Origin: Methylobacterium sp. WL1
Lineage (GTDB): Bacteria; Pseudomonadota; Alphaproteobacteria; Rhizobiales; Beijerinckiaceae
Assembly (NCBI RefSeq): GCF_008000895.1
Contig: NZ_CP042823.1
Span: forward strand, 992,001 to 1,056,000
Length of the DNA: 64,000 nucleotides
Reading direction: 5' to 3'
The position numbers and the translations under genes were made by a program. The notes under the pieces are model-generated. The model did no database searches. It was not told the origin of the DNA and worked only from the letters and a program-made list of their open reading frames with translations. Below are positions 8,307 through 17,614 of this stretch, piece after piece. Each line of letters begins with the position of its first letter. The first letter of the stretch is position 1.

Positions 8307-9644
8307 TCAGTCCACGATCTGGTCGTCCTCCGAGAGGGCCAGGCGGCGCAGGGTCGTGAGCGCCTCGGACAGGTCCTCCGGCGACGGCGTCGCCAGGGCG
8401 AGGCGGACCGCGTTCGGCGCGTGGCCGGGATTCACCGCGAAGGCCGCGGCCGGCAGCAGCGCGATGCCCCGGCGCAACGCCGCCGCCGCAAACGCCTCGG
8501 CCCGCCACGTCTCGGGCAATTCGAGCCAGAGGTGATAGGCGCGGGGGTCGCCGACCACCGTGAGTCCCGCCAGGATCTCCCGGGCGAGCGTCTGGCGTGA
8601 CGCCGCGTCCCGGCGCTTAGCCTCCGCCAGGGTCGCGGCCGATCCGCCCGACATCCAGTGCATGCCGGCCGCGAGCGACAGCCCGAGCGCGGTCCAGGCG
8701 CCCTGGCGCACGGAGGCCGCGAGCCGGTCGGTCAGGTGCGGGGGCCCGGCGATCAGCCCGACCGTGAGGGCCGGCATCACCCGCTTCGACAGGCTGTCCA
8801 CCAGGATCGTCCGGTCCGGCGCTAGGCTGGCGAGCGGCTGCGCGTCGGCGAGGAAGCCGTAGACCGCATCCTCGATGGCGGTGAGACCGACCGTGTCGAG
8901 GATGCCGGCGAGGTCGGCACGCCGCGCGGCGCCCATGGTCGCGCCGAGCGGGTTCTGCAGGGTCGGCTGGAGATAGACGCCGCTCAGCGGGGTCGCCCGA
9001 TGGGCCTGGAGGAGCGCATCCGGGCACACGCCCTCGGTATCCATGGCCAGCGGCACCAGGGTGATCCCAAGCCGGGCCGCGATGCCCCGCACCGCCGGAT
9101 AGGTCAGCGGCTCGCAACCGATCCGCTCCCCCGGCGCCGCCAGGGCTGCGAGCGCGGCGGCAAGCGCCTGCCGGCCGTTGCCGGTGAACAGGATGTCGGC
9201 GGCCCGGGGCGCGTAGCCGTCGCGGGCGAGGAAGTCGGCCGCGACTGTGCGGGCCCGGGGCGTGCCCGCGGGACCGTACTGGCTGAACCCGATCTCGGCG
9301 CCCGCGCCCGCCAGGGCCGCCAGGGTCTCGGCCAGCACGACCTCCTGCTCCGGCAAACGCGAATGGGTCCGCTGCAGGTCGATCGCCGCCGGGGGCGGCT
9401 CCGGCTGGAGCCGCACGGCCTGGCCGGGCTCGGAGCGGACGAAGGTGCCGCGTCCGACTTCGCCGGTCACGAGCCCGCGCCGGCCCAGCTCTGCGTAGAC
9501 CCGGCTCGCCGTCGAAACCGCGATGCCCCGGGCATAGGCGAAGTCCCGCTGCGGCGGCAGCCGGTCGCCCGGGCGCAGACGCCCCGAGGCGATCTCGCCG
9601 GCGACCGCGTCCGCGACGGTGCGATAATCCGAAGCCCGCATCAT
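8307..9644 (-). CDS. MocR-family transcriptional regulator (GntR HTH fused to PLP aminotransferase-like domain)
   Basis: 445 aa. Residues 1-70 are a GntR winged helix (YRTVADAVAGEIASGRLRPGDRLPPQRDFA, VSTASRVYAELGRRGLV). The rest is a fold-type I aminotransferase domain with the PLP-binding Lys in DSLSKRVMPAL. Such proteins sense PLP or an amino-acid adduct and usually control a neighbouring divergent gene. The divergent gene here encodes a DUF1127 protein, with an Atm1-type exporter beyond it. ATG 9641 is an equally good start. Confidence 0.88.
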   Translation of the reverse strand: MMRASDYRTVADAVAGEIASGRLRPGDRLPPQRDFAYARGIAVSTASRVYAELGRRGLVTGEVGRGTFVRSEPGQAVRLQPEPPPAAIDLQRTHSRLPEQEVVLAETLAALAGAGAEIGFSQYGPAGTPRARTVAADFLARDGYAPRAADILFTGNGRQALAAALAALAAPGERIGCEPLTYPAVRGIAARLGITLVPLAMDTEGVCPDALLQAHRATPLSGVYLQPTLQNPLGATMGAARRADLAGILDTVGLTAIEDAVYGFLADAQPLASLAPDRTILVDSLSKRVMPALTVGLIAGPPHLTDRLAASVRQGAWTALGLSLAAGMHWMSGGSAATLAEAKRRDAASRQTLAREILAGLTVVGDPRAYHLWLELPETWRAEAFAAAALRRGIALLPAAAFAVNPGHAPNAVRLALATPSPEDLSEALTTLRRLALSEDDQIVD

Positions 9645-9744
9645 TGCTCCGAGTGCAATATTTCGATTGATCCGAGATATCTATCGGTTCAATCCTGGCC
9701 CCGCAATCCCGGCCGGACTGCGTCCCGTCACCGGAACCTACGCC

Positions 9745-9960
9745 ATGTCGATCGTCACACTGTCGTCCGCGGCTCCGTCCACGGCCAGGCCCGCGCGCTC
9801 CGCGAACCGGTCCGCCGTCCCGTCCCTGCTGGGTCTCTGGCTCCAGCGCATCCGGACCCGGAGGTTGCTCGCCGCCCTGCATCCGGACCAGCTCCGGGAT
9901 GCCGGCATCGAACCCTGGCACCTGCGCCGCGAGATCCGGAAGCCGTTCTGGAGAGGATGA
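9745..9960 (+). CDS. DUF1127 domain protein
   Basis: 71 aa basic protein. The C-terminal 40 residues match the DUF1127 helix-turn-helix-like module: LWLQRIRTRRLLAALHPDQL, then RDAGIEPWHLRREIRKPFWRG. Small DUF1127 proteins of other alphaproteobacteria can bind RNA and influence small-RNA turnover or phosphate and carbon metabolism; that role is not shown here. The start at 9745 drops an upstream extension of low quality. It is divergent from the MocR regulator and lies 98 bp before the Atm1-type exporter. Confidence 0.8.
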   Translation: MSIVTLSSAAPSTARPARSANRSAVPSLLGLWLQRIRTRRLLAALHPDQLRDAGIEPWHLRREIRKPFWRG

Positions 9961-10009
9961 CCGGCCCTGCGGCGGCTGCGGGTGCCCGCTCCGTTCCACG
10001 GGCCTATAT

Positions 10010-10046
10010 GCAGGAGGAAGATCCTTCCTCCCGCCGTTCCTCCTGC
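10010..10046 (+). promoter_or_regulatory. Mutually exclusive hairpins before the Atm1-type gene
   Basis: GCAGGAGGAA (10010-10019) can pair with TTCCTCCTGC (10037-10046), a 10-bp stem. Part of the same left arm, GGAGGAAG (10013-10020), can instead pair with CTTCCTCC (10024-10031), an 8-bp stem with a 3-base loop. The arm carries an SD-like GGAGG. Alternative folding could act in translation control of the exporter, whose own ATG at 10059 has no good SD. The pairing is seen; the control is inferred. Confidence 0.35.
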
Positions 10047-10058
10047 ATCGAATCCCGC

Positions 10059-11981
10059 ATGACCGACGACACCGCGCCCCCGGCCGGGTCCGCACACCCG
10101 GCCGAGCGCCCCGGGCTGCTCGCCACCTATCGGCGCCTTTGGCCGCATCTCTGGCCGCACGGACGGCCCGACCTGCAGCGCAGGGTCTTCCTGGCGTTCG
10201 GGCTGCTGCTCGCGGCCAAGCTCGTGACCATGGTGACCCCGTTCACCTTCAAGTGGATCACCGACGCCCTGGTCGCCGCGATCGGTGGGAAGGACGCGCC
10301 GCTGCCCACGGGCCTGTTCGCGGCCCCGATGCTGCTCATCGCCCTCTACGGCGTATCGCGGATCGCCATGTCGGCGCTGACCCAGGTGCGCGACGGGCTG
10401 TTTGCCAAGGTGGCGATGCACGCGGTGCGCCGCCTGGCGCTCCGGACCTTCGAGCACATGCACCGCCTGTCCCTGCGCTTCCACCTGGAGCGCAAGACCG
10501 GCGGCCTGACCCGGGTGCTGGAGCGCGGCCGCGCCGGCATCGAGGAATTGTCGCGCTTGATGGTGCTGACCCTGGTTCCGACCATCGTCGAGTTCGCGCT
10601 GGTGCTCGGCGTGCTGGCCTACGAGTTCGACTGGCGCTACGCGCTGGTGGCCTTCCTCACGGTCGGGGCGTACCTGGCCTTCACCTACAAGGCGACCGAG
10701 TGGCGGATCGCCATCCGCCGCCGGATGAACGCCTCGGATACCGACGCCAACACCAAGGCGGTCGACTCCCTGCTCAACTACGAGACCGTGAAGTATTTCG
10801 GCGCGGAGGCCCGCGAGGCCGCCCGCTACGACGTGTCGATGGCCAAGTACGAAAAAGCCTCGACCCAGACCTACGTCTCGCTGGCGGTGCTCAATGCCGG
10901 CCAGGCGGTGATCTTCACCATCGGCATGACGATCGTGATGTGGCTCGCGGCCCGGGACATCCTGGCCGGGCGCACGACGATCGGCGGCTTCGTGCTCGCC
11001 AACACCCTGCTGGTGCAGCTGTCGATGCCGCTGAACTTCATGGGCATGATCTACCGCGAGATCAAACAGGCGCTGATCGACATCGACGACATGTTCCGCA
11101 TCCTCGGACAGAACCCGGAGATCGCCGACCGGCCCGGCGCCGCGCCGCTGACGGTCGCGGGCGGCACGGTGCGGTTCGAGGACGTGCGCTTCTCCTACAC
11201 CCCGGAGCGGCCGATCCTGCGCGGCGTCAGCTTCGAGATCCTGGCCGGGCAGACGGTGGCGGTGGTCGGGCCCTCGGGAGCCGGCAAATCGACTCTGTCG
11301 CGGTTGCTGTTCCGGTTCTACGAGCCGTCGGCCGGCCGGATCAGCATCGACGGCCAGGACATCGCGGCGGTGACGCAGGAATCGCTGCGCGCGGCGATCG
11401 GCATGGTCCCGCAGGACACCGTGCTGTTCAACGACACGATCGGCTACAACATCCGCTACGGCCGGGCCGACGCCACCGACGCGGAGTTGCGCGAGGCGGC
11501 CCAGCTCGCCCAGATCGACCGCTTCGTCTCCGGCCTTCCGGAGGGCTACGACACCCCGGTCGGCGAGCGCGGCCTGAAGCTGTCGGGCGGCGAGAAGCAG
11601 CGGGTCGCCATCGCGCGGACCATCCTCAAGGCGCCGCCGATCCTGGTGCTCGACGAGGCGACCTCGGCGCTGGATTCCTTCACCGAGGCCGAGATCCAGT
11701 CGGCGCTCGACCGGGTCAGCCGCGGGCGCACCACCCTGGTGATCGCCCACCGGCTGTCCACGGTGGTCAATGCCGACGCGATCCTGGTGCTCGACCACGG
11801 CCGCATCGCGGAGCGCGGCACCCATGGCGAGTTGCTGGAGGCCGGCGGCATCTATGCGGCGCTCTGGGACCGCCAGCGCGAGGCCGACGCGGCGCTCGAA
11901 GTGCTCCAGCGCGCCGACGCCCCGGTCCTGCCGATCCGGGCGGGGCGCGGAGCCGTGCCGGCGACTGAACCGGCGGAATAG
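10059..11981 (+). CDS. Atm1/ABCB7-type ABC exporter (fused membrane and ATPase domains)
   Basis: 640 aa half-transporter that dimerises in the inner membrane. About residues 35-330 form the six-helix exporter domain, including NYETVKYFGAE, a motif typical of Atm1/HMT1 proteins that carry glutathione-linked metal or sulfur species. The ATPase domain holds Walker A GPSGAGKST (about 404-412), Q-loop region FNDTIGYNIRYG, signature LSGGEKQR and Walker B ILVLDEATSALD. All catalytic motifs are intact. The ATG at 10059 begins a normal N-terminus; the frame is open further upstream without family likeness. Likely role: export of glutathione conjugates for metal tolerance and iron-sulfur homeostasis. 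Confidence 0.88.
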   Translation: MTDDTAPPAGSAHPAERPGLLATYRRLWPHLWPHGRPDLQRRVFLAFGLLLAAKLVTMVTPFTFKWITDALVAAIGGKDAPLPTGLFAAPMLLIALYGVSRIAMSALTQVRDGLFAKVAMHAVRRLALRTFEHMHRLSLRFHLERKTGGLTRVLERGRAGIEELSRLMVLTLVPTIVEFALVLGVLAYEFDWRYALVAFLTVGAYLAFTYKATEWRIAIRRRMNASDTDANTKAVDSLLNYETVKYFGAEAREAARYDVSMAKYEKASTQTYVSLAVLNAGQAVIFTIGMTIVMWLAARDILAGRTTIGGFVLANTLLVQLSMPLNFMGMIYREIKQALIDIDDMFRILGQNPEIADRPGAAPLTVAGGTVRFEDVRFSYTPERPILRGVSFEILAGQTVAVVGPSGAGKSTLSRLLFRFYEPSAGRISIDGQDIAAVTQESLRAAIGMVPQDTVLFNDTIGYNIRYGRADATDAELREAAQLAQIDRFVSGLPEGYDTPVGERGLKLSGGEKQRVAIARTILKAPPILVLDEATSALDSFTEAEIQSALDRVSRGRTTLVIAHRLSTVVNADAILVLDHGRIAERGTHGELLEAGGIYAALWDRQREADAALEVLQRADAPVLPIRAGRGAVPATEPAE

Positions 11982-12094
11982 GACATCGGAAGGCGGATTA
12001 CTTCCCCGGCTGTATTCGTTATACTGCGCTGAACGGCCCATCACGAAGGCCGCGCTGTGAATCGGCTCGTGCCGTCCGGTCGGGGGAGACATCG

Positions 12095-13069
12095 ATGTTG
12101 AAGGGCCTGATCGCGGCCGGCGCCATGCTGGTCGCCCTCGGCGGCACTGTCCGGGCGGAGGATGTCGTCCGACTCGGCAACCTGAAATTCGCCCATTACG
12201 GCGCCATCTCCTACATGAAGGAGATCGCGCCGAAATACGGCCTGAAGATCGACGAGCGCCAGTTCGCCAAGGGCGCCGACATCTACCCGGCGATGGCCGT
12301 GGACCAGATCGACATCGCGGCCTCCGGGGGCGACGGCGCGGTGGCCGCCCGCGGCAACGGCGTGAAGCTGGTGGTGGTCGCGGGCTTCGCCGACGGCGGC
12401 GTGCGCATCCTCAAGCGGCCGGACCTGCCGGCCAAGAGCGCGACCGACCTGAAGGGCCTCAAGGTCGCGACGGTGCGCGGCGGCACGCAGGACCTGATGC
12501 TCCTGGCCGAGCTCGACAAGCACGGGCTGACCTGGTCCGAGCGCCCGGGCAAGGACGTCCAGCTGACCTACTTCAACAACTACGCCGACCTGAACCAGGC
12601 CCTGGGGCAGAAATACGTCGACGTGATCTGCCAGTCGGAGCCGCAATCGACCCAGGCGATCAGCGCCGGCTGGGGCGTCGAGCTGGTCAAGCCCTACGAC
12701 ACGCCGATCGGCAAGCCGGTGCGGCCCCTGGTGATGACCGAGAAGATGTACACCGAGCGGCCGGAGGTGGCCGCCAAGGTGTTGCGCCTGTTCGTGGCCG
12801 CCACCAAGGCCTTCATCGACGACCCGGCGCTCGCCGAGAAATACGTCCGCGAGCAGGTGTTCAAGGGTCAGCTCACGAGCCAGGATTTTCGCGATGGCAT
12901 GGCCAACGCGAGCTACACCTACGCCATGCCGGCGGGGCACATGCAGGTCACCACCGACTACATGGTCAAGTACGGGCTGGGTAAGATGCAGAACCCGCCC
13001 AAGAGCGATGCCGAGTGGGTCAAGCTCGATCTGCTCGACAAGGCCAAGGCCGACCTGAAGGTCGAGTGA
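12095..13069 (+). CDS. NitT/TauT-type ABC transporter substrate-binding protein
   Basis: Periplasmic receptor, 324 aa, with a signal peptide (residues 1-21, cleavage near VRA-E). The body has the SsuA/TauA-like pattern: VRLGNLKFAHYGAISYMKEIAP, DIAASGGDGAVAARG, LKGLKVATVRGGTQDL. It is the first gene of a compact importer operon, 4 bp from the permease. A GGGGGAG stretch precedes the ATG. Family ligands include sulfonates, nitrate, thiamine precursors and aromatic acids; the ligand here is not evident. Confidence 0.87.
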   Translation: MLKGLIAAGAMLVALGGTVRAEDVVRLGNLKFAHYGAISYMKEIAPKYGLKIDERQFAKGADIYPAMAVDQIDIAASGGDGAVAARGNGVKLVVVAGFADGGVRILKRPDLPAKSATDLKGLKVATVRGGTQDLMLLAELDKHGLTWSERPGKDVQLTYFNNYADLNQALGQKYVDVICQSEPQSTQAISAGWGVELVKPYDTPIGKPVRPLVMTEKMYTERPEVAAKVLRLFVAATKAFIDDPALAEKYVREQVFKGQLTSQDFRDGMANASYTYAMPAGHMQVTTDYMVKYGLGKMQNPPKSDAEWVKLDLLDKAKADLKVE

Positions 13070-13073
13070 TCCG

Positions 13074-13883
13074 ATGGCCCTGCGCGACCTTCGCGGCGTC
13101 CTGGTTCCGGTCGCGCTGCTGATCCTGTGGGAGCTGGCGAGCCGCACCGGGCTCGTCTCGGCCGTGGTGCTGCCGCCGCCGAGCGCGGTGGCGGTGAAAT
13201 GGTGGTCCGGCCTGCTGCCGGCCCTGCCGTACGATCCGGGCCAGGAGAGCTATCTGTCCTGGCTGTTCTCCGGCGAGATGCCGCACGACGCGGCGTCGAG
13301 CCTGTCCCGGGTGGTCTCCGGCTTCCTGATCGGGGCCGGGCTCGCCGTCCCGGTCGGCCTGGTGCTCGGCACCAACGACGGGCTCTACGCCCTGTTCAAC
13401 CCGCTGCTCCAGGTGCTGCGCCCGATCCCGCCGATCGCCTACATCCCGCTCGCCATCGTGTGGTTCGGGCTCGGCAACCCGCCGGCCCTGTTCCTAATCG
13501 CGCTCGGGACCTTCTTCCCGGTCCTGGTGAACACCATCGCGGGGGTGCGCCAGGTCGATTCGATCTACATCCGCGCCGCCCGCAACCTCGGCGCCGGCTC
13601 CTGGACGATGTTCCGCCGGGTGATCCTGCCGGCCGCGAGCCCGTTCGTGCTCGCCGGCATGCGCATCGGCATCGGCACCGCCTTCATCGTGGTGATCGTC
13701 GCCGAGATGATCGCGGTCTCGGACGGGCTCGGCTACCGGATCCTCGAGGCCCGGGAATACATGTGGTCGGACAAGATCATCGGCGGCATGCTGACGATCG
13801 GCATCCTCGGCCTGATCATCGACGGGGCGATGAGCCGCCTCAACGATCACCTGCTGCGCTGGCATCGCGGCCTGGAGCGGTAA
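13074..13883 (+). CDS. NitT/TauT-type ABC transporter permease
   Basis: 269 aa inner-membrane subunit with about six hydrophobic segments. The BPD_transp_1 coupling motif is present (AARNLGAGSWTMFRRVILPAASP, the EAA loop), as is the RPIPPIAYIPLAIVWFG stretch typical of SsuC/TauC. It sits 4 bp after the binding-protein gene and 8 bp before the ATPase gene, so the three are cotranscribed. Confidence 0.9.
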   Translation: MALRDLRGVLVPVALLILWELASRTGLVSAVVLPPPSAVAVKWWSGLLPALPYDPGQESYLSWLFSGEMPHDAASSLSRVVSGFLIGAGLAVPVGLVLGTNDGLYALFNPLLQVLRPIPPIAYIPLAIVWFGLGNPPALFLIALGTFFPVLVNTIAGVRQVDSIYIRAARNLGAGSWTMFRRVILPAASPFVLAGMRIGIGTAFIVVIVAEMIAVSDGLGYRILEAREYMWSDKIIGGMLTIGILGLIIDGAMSRLNDHLLRWHRGLER

Positions 13884-13891
13884 CCCGGACG

Positions 13892-14686
13892 ATGTCGGCA
13901 GAGATCGTGGTCGCGAACGCCGTCAAGGTGTTCGGCAGCGGCGCTTCGGGCGTCGCCGCCCTTCAGGACATCTCGGCGACGGTGCCGGAGGGCCAGTTCC
14001 TGTGTTTGCTCGGGCCCTCGGGCTGCGGCAAGTCCACCCTGCTCAACGCGATGGCCGGCTTCAGCCCGCTCACCTCGGGCACGATCACGGTAGGCGGCAA
14101 GCCGGTGGTCGATCCCGGCCCGGACCGGGGCATGGTGTTCCAGGAATACGCCCTGTTCCCGTGGATGAGCGTCGAGGACAACGTCCGCTTCGGCCTCGAT
14201 ATCAAGGGCGTGCCGCGCGCCCAGGCCGCCGAGACGGTCGACCGCATCACTGCGACGCTCGGCCTGTCGGATTTCCGCACCCGCTACCCGAAGGACCTGT
14301 CGGGCGGGATGCGCCAGCGCGTGGCCATCGCCCGCATCCTCGCCCTCGACCCGCCGGTGATGCTCATGGACGAGCCGTTCGGGGCGCTCGACGCCCTGAC
14401 GCGCCGCACGCTGCAGGACGAACTGCTCCGGATCTGGGCCGATTCCCGCAAGACGATCGTGTTCGTGACCCACTCGATTGAGGAGGCCATCTACCTGGCC
14501 GACCGGATCCTCGTGATGACCTACCGGCCCGGGCGCATCAAGCGCGACGTCACCGTGCCGATCCCCCGGCCCCGTGACCCGGCGAGCGCCGACTTCAATG
14601 CCATCAAGCGCGAGCTGGGCCAGCTGGTGATGGAGGAGCAGGCTCGGTTCACCGACGCGGAGCTGCACGCGCCGGCGGTGGATTGA
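13892..14686 (+). CDS. NitT/TauT-type ABC transporter ATP-binding protein
   Basis: 264 aa nucleotide-binding subunit. Walker A GPSGCGKST, Q-loop VFQEYALFPWMSV, signature LSGGMRQRVAIARIL, Walker B VMLMDEPFGALDALTR and the switch His in FVTHSIEEA are all present. The start at 13892 follows the permease by 8 bp. It powers the importer made by the two genes before it and ends 35 bp from a convergent dehydrogenase gene. Confidence 0.9.
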   Translation: MSAEIVVANAVKVFGSGASGVAALQDISATVPEGQFLCLLGPSGCGKSTLLNAMAGFSPLTSGTITVGGKPVVDPGPDRGMVFQEYALFPWMSVEDNVRFGLDIKGVPRAQAAETVDRITATLGLSDFRTRYPKDLSGGMRQRVAIARILALDPPVMLMDEPFGALDALTRRTLQDELLRIWADSRKTIVFVTHSIEEAIYLADRILVMTYRPGRIKRDVTVPIPRPRDPASADFNAIKRELGQLVMEEQARFTDAELHAPAVD

Positions 14687-14721
14687 AGCCTTTCACGGAG
14701 CGCAGCCGCGAGGGCAGGGGC

Positions 14722-15624
14722 TCAACCGCCGGAGCGGACCTTCACCCCCAGCAAGGCTTCGAACGGCAGCACCATCGCGCCCTTGTCGCGGTCGCCGTGG
14801 CCCTGGCGTAGCGCAGTCTGGTAGGTCGCCGTGGCGGCGGCCGTGACCGGCATGGGATAGCCGCCCTCGGCCGAGATCGCTGCGGCCGCGACGAGGTCCT
14901 TGTAGGCCGCGCCCATCGGGTAGCCCTCGTCGAAGCGGCCCTGGAGGATGCGCGGCACGAAATAGTGCGCCGCGTAGCTCCGGCTCGTGCCGGTGGTGAC
15001 CACCTGGGCGATCTGCTCCGGGTCGAGCCCCATGGCCACCGCCATCGGCAGCACCTCGGCCAGCGCCGCGATGTTGATGTCGTAGAGCACGTTGTTGATC
15101 GTCTTGGTGAGCTGGCCGGATCCCGCCGGCCCCATATGCAGGACGCTGGTGCCGATCCGCTCCAGCAGCGGCCGGACCGCTGCCGCGCGCTCCGGGTCGC
15201 CGCCGCACATCACCGTGAGCGTCCCGGCCTCGGCGCCCGCCGGCGCCCCCGAGACCGGGGCATCGACGAAACACCGCCCGGTCGCGGCCACGGCGCGCCC
15301 GATCGCGAGCGCCTTGGCGTGCGCGATGGTGCTGAGATCCACCACGATCGCCCCCGGCGCCAGCCGCTCGACCAGGCGATCCGCGCCGAACAGGGCCGCC
15401 TCGACCACGTCGCCGTTCGGCAGGCACAGGAACAGCACCGCGGCGCCGTCGACCGCCGCACGATCCGCCGTCGCGACGAGGCCCGGCGCGTCGAGCCCGG
15501 CCAGGCGCGCCGGGTCGGAATCCACCGCCACGACGGTCTCGGAATCGGACAGGCGCTTGGCCGCGAGGTTGCGGGCGATCGGGTGGCCCATGGCGCCGAG
15601 GCCGAGGATGGCGAGCTTCTGCAC
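14722..15624 (-). CDS. NAD-binding 3-hydroxyisobutyrate dehydrogenase-family oxidoreductase
   Basis: 300 aa beta-hydroxyacid dehydrogenase. The N-terminal Rossmann motif LAILGLGAMGHPIARNLA begins at residue 4. The substrate loop DAPVSGAPAGAEAGTLTVMCGG and the region with the catalytic Lys (GSGQLTKTINNVLY) are intact. A GTG start at 15624 was chosen because GGAGG lies upstream and the Rossmann strand then begins at once; the longer frame to 15723 adds a basic stretch without likeness. Family substrates include 3-hydroxyisobutyrate, tartronate semialdehyde and 6-phosphogluconate. Context does not decide. Confidence 0.87.
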   Translation of the reverse strand: MQKLAILGLGAMGHPIARNLAAKRLSDSETVVAVDSDPARLAGLDAPGLVATADRAAVDGAAVLFLCLPNGDVVEAALFGADRLVERLAPGAIVVDLSTIAHAKALAIGRAVAATGRCFVDAPVSGAPAGAEAGTLTVMCGGDPERAAAVRPLLERIGTSVLHMGPAGSGQLTKTINNVLYDINIAALAEVLPMAVAMGLDPEQIAQVVTTGTSRSYAAHYFVPRILQGRFDEGYPMGAAYKDLVAAAAISAEGGYPMPVTAAATATYQTALRQGHGDRDKGAMVLPFEALLGVKVRSGG

Positions 15625-15989
15625 CGGGCGGCTTCCTCCATTGCGGCCGCGGACCGGACCGGCGGCACTATCCTGGGCGGCCGCGCTCGGCTCACGCCGT
15701 CGTCGCGTGCGCAGCCTGCCCATCAGGGGAGAACTGTATCAGAGGTGTCGGCAGAGGGCGCAATCGTGGATGCCGTGCAGCTATGGTCGACGCCAGGGTC
15801 TTCGCGGCGTCCCGCATCCCCTGGGTCGGGTTTGCTGGACCATGCCTGGCCGCCGCGGGCGGGTGGGGACGATGACGCATGTCTGATAGAGAGACGGAAC
15901 GCCCCGACACGTTGACGCCGGCCCGGCGGGCTGCCATCCGCGCGTCCGACATGTCCGCCCGCCCGCGGCGCCGTTGAGTCCGGAACACG
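15625..15989. other. Intergenic region between dehydrogenase and psd
   Basis: 365 bp between divergent genes. No credible gene was found; the open frames here lack family likeness. GGAAC (15898) is followed by CGTT only 9 bases later, too close for an EcfG promoter. No clear sigma70 promoter or hairpin was seen. Confidence 0.5.
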
Positions 15990-16700
15990 ATGACAGACCT
16001 GATCGAGACGATCCGTCGGACGCTCGTGCCGATCCACAAGGAGGGCTATCCCTTCATCCTGATCGGCATCGTGCTCACGGTGCTGGCCGGCTATTTCTCG
16101 CAGTTCTTCGGCTGGATCTTCCTGATCCTCACCCTCTGGGTCTGCTACTTCTTCCGCGATCCGGAGCGGATCACCCCGGTGGAAGACGGGCTCGTGGTCT
16201 CGCCCGCGGACGGGCGCGTCAACCTGATCGCCACCGTGCTGCCGCCGCCCGAGCTCGACCTGCCGCAGGTGCCCACCTTGCGGGTCTCGGTGTTCATGAA
16301 CGTGTTCGACTGCCACGTGAACCGGGTGCCCGTCTCAGGGCGAATCGGCCAGATCCACTATACGCCCGGCCTGTTCCTCAACGCCGAGCTCGACAAGGCC
16401 AGCGACGACAACGAGCGCAACGGGATGGTCATCGAGACCAGCCATGCCGGGCAGGCGAAGCGCGTCGGCGTGGTCCAGATCGCCGGCCTGGTGGCGCGGC
16501 GGATCGTCGGGTTCGTCTCGGCCGGCGACGTGCTGTCGGTGGGCGAGCGGTTCGGCCTGATCCGGTTCGGCTCCCGGGTGGACGTCTACCTGCCGGCGGG
16601 CGCCACCGTGCTGGTCGGACTCGGCCAGAAGGCCGTGGCCGGCGAGACGGTGCTGGCCGACCTTGGCGGTGGCCCCGGACGGCAGTTCAAGCGGATCTAG
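15990..16700 (+). CDS. psd: Phosphatidylserine decarboxylase (short, archaetidylserine-type)
   Basis: 236 aa membrane-associated enzyme making phosphatidylethanolamine from phosphatidylserine. It belongs to the short PSD class common in alphaproteobacteria. Residues 20-57 give one or two hydrophobic segments. VSPADGRV and [16 protein letters not shown] are family motifs. The self-cleavage site that makes the pyruvoyl group is the Gly-Ser of IRFGSRVD near the C-terminal third. It is 6 bp before pssA, the enzyme that makes its substrate. Confidence 0.92.
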   Translation: MTDLIETIRRTLVPIHKEGYPFILIGIVLTVLAGYFSQFFGWIFLILTLWVCYFFRDPERITPVEDGLVVSPADGRVNLIATVLPPPELDLPQVPTLRVSVFMNVFDCHVNRVPVSGRIGQIHYTPGLFLNAELDKASDDNERNGMVIETSHAGQAKRVGVVQIAGLVARRIVGFVSAGDVLSVGERFGLIRFGSRVDVYLPAGATVLVGLGQKAVAGETVLADLGGGPGRQFKRI

Positions 16701-16706
16701 ACGGCC

Positions 16707-17546
16707 ATGGACGACCTGTTCCCGCCCTTCGCGCCGGATCCGAACGAGCCGCGCCCGCGCCGGTTCAAGCCGGTGCCGTTCCGGATGATCGCGCCCAACA
16801 TGATCACCCTGATGGCGCTCTGCCTCGGGCTGACCGCGATCCGGCTGGCCTTCGAGGGCAAGTTCGAGCCCGCCGTCATCGCCGTGGTGGCGGCCGGCGT
16901 GCTCGACGGCATCGACGGGCGGGTGGCGCGGCTGCTCAAGGGCACCTCGCGCTTCGGGGCCGAGCTCGATTCGCTGGCCGACTTCGTGAATTTCGGCTGC
17001 GCACCGGCGCTGATCCTCTACGGGTTCGCGCTGTTCCACCTCAAATCCGCCGGCTGGATCGTAGCGCTGATCTTCGCCATCGCCATGGCCCTGCGGCTCG
17101 CGCGCTTCAACGCCATGCTGGACGATCCGAACCGGCCGGAATGGAAGAAGGACTTCTTCGTCGGCATGCCGGCCCCTGCGGGCGCGCTGACCGCGATGCT
17201 GCCGCTCTACCTGCACTTCCTCGGCTTCAGCGCCGAGGGCTGGATCGCCTCGGCGATCCTGATCTACGTGCTCGCCATCGCGTTGCTGGTCGTGTCCACG
17301 GTCCCGACCTTCTCGGGGAAGACCATGGGCAAGCGGGTGCCGCGCAGCCTCGTCCTGCCCATCTTCCTGCTCGGCGTCGCCGCGTTCGGCATCCTGATCA
17401 GCTATCCGTTCGAGGCGCTGGTGGCGGTGAGCGGCGGCTACCTGCTGACCATCCCGGTGGTCGCTGCGCAATACCGCCGTCGCGCCAAGGCCGAGGCGGC
17501 CACCGCGGTCGACGAGCCGGCAGCGCCGACGATCAGCGGGGGATAG
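16707..17546 (+). CDS. pssA: CDP-diacylglycerol--serine O-phosphatidyltransferase
   Basis: 279 aa integral membrane enzyme joining serine to CDP-diacylglycerol. The CDP-alcohol phosphotransferase signature is complete: DGIDGRVARLLKGTSRFGAE, then LDSLADFVNFG, giving the two metal-binding Asp pairs. Several hydrophobic segments follow. It overlaps functionally with psd just upstream (6-bp gap); together they form the phosphatidylethanolamine pathway. Confidence 0.93.
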   Translation: MDDLFPPFAPDPNEPRPRRFKPVPFRMIAPNMITLMALCLGLTAIRLAFEGKFEPAVIAVVAAGVLDGIDGRVARLLKGTSRFGAELDSLADFVNFGCAPALILYGFALFHLKSAGWIVALIFAIAMALRLARFNAMLDDPNRPEWKKDFFVGMPAPAGALTAMLPLYLHFLGFSAEGWIASAILIYVLAIALLVVSTVPTFSGKTMGKRVPRSLVLPIFLLGVAAFGILISYPFEALVAVSGGYLLTIPVVAAQYRRRAKAEAATAVDEPAAPTISGG

Positions 17547-17614
17547 GCGGGCGCCGCGCTGGCTTTCCGAGCGATCTTCCGTAGTCTGCCCCCGGGATCG
17601 GCGGGGGACTGTGC

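Noticed and set aside
9738..12092. 784-codon minus-strand open frame opposite the Atm1-type gene
   Set aside because: It is the G+C-driven shadow of an ABC exporter with all catalytic motifs on the plus strand.
15898..15914. GGAAC and CGTT as an EcfG promoter before psd
   Set aside because: They are 9 bases apart; EcfG promoters need about 16-17.
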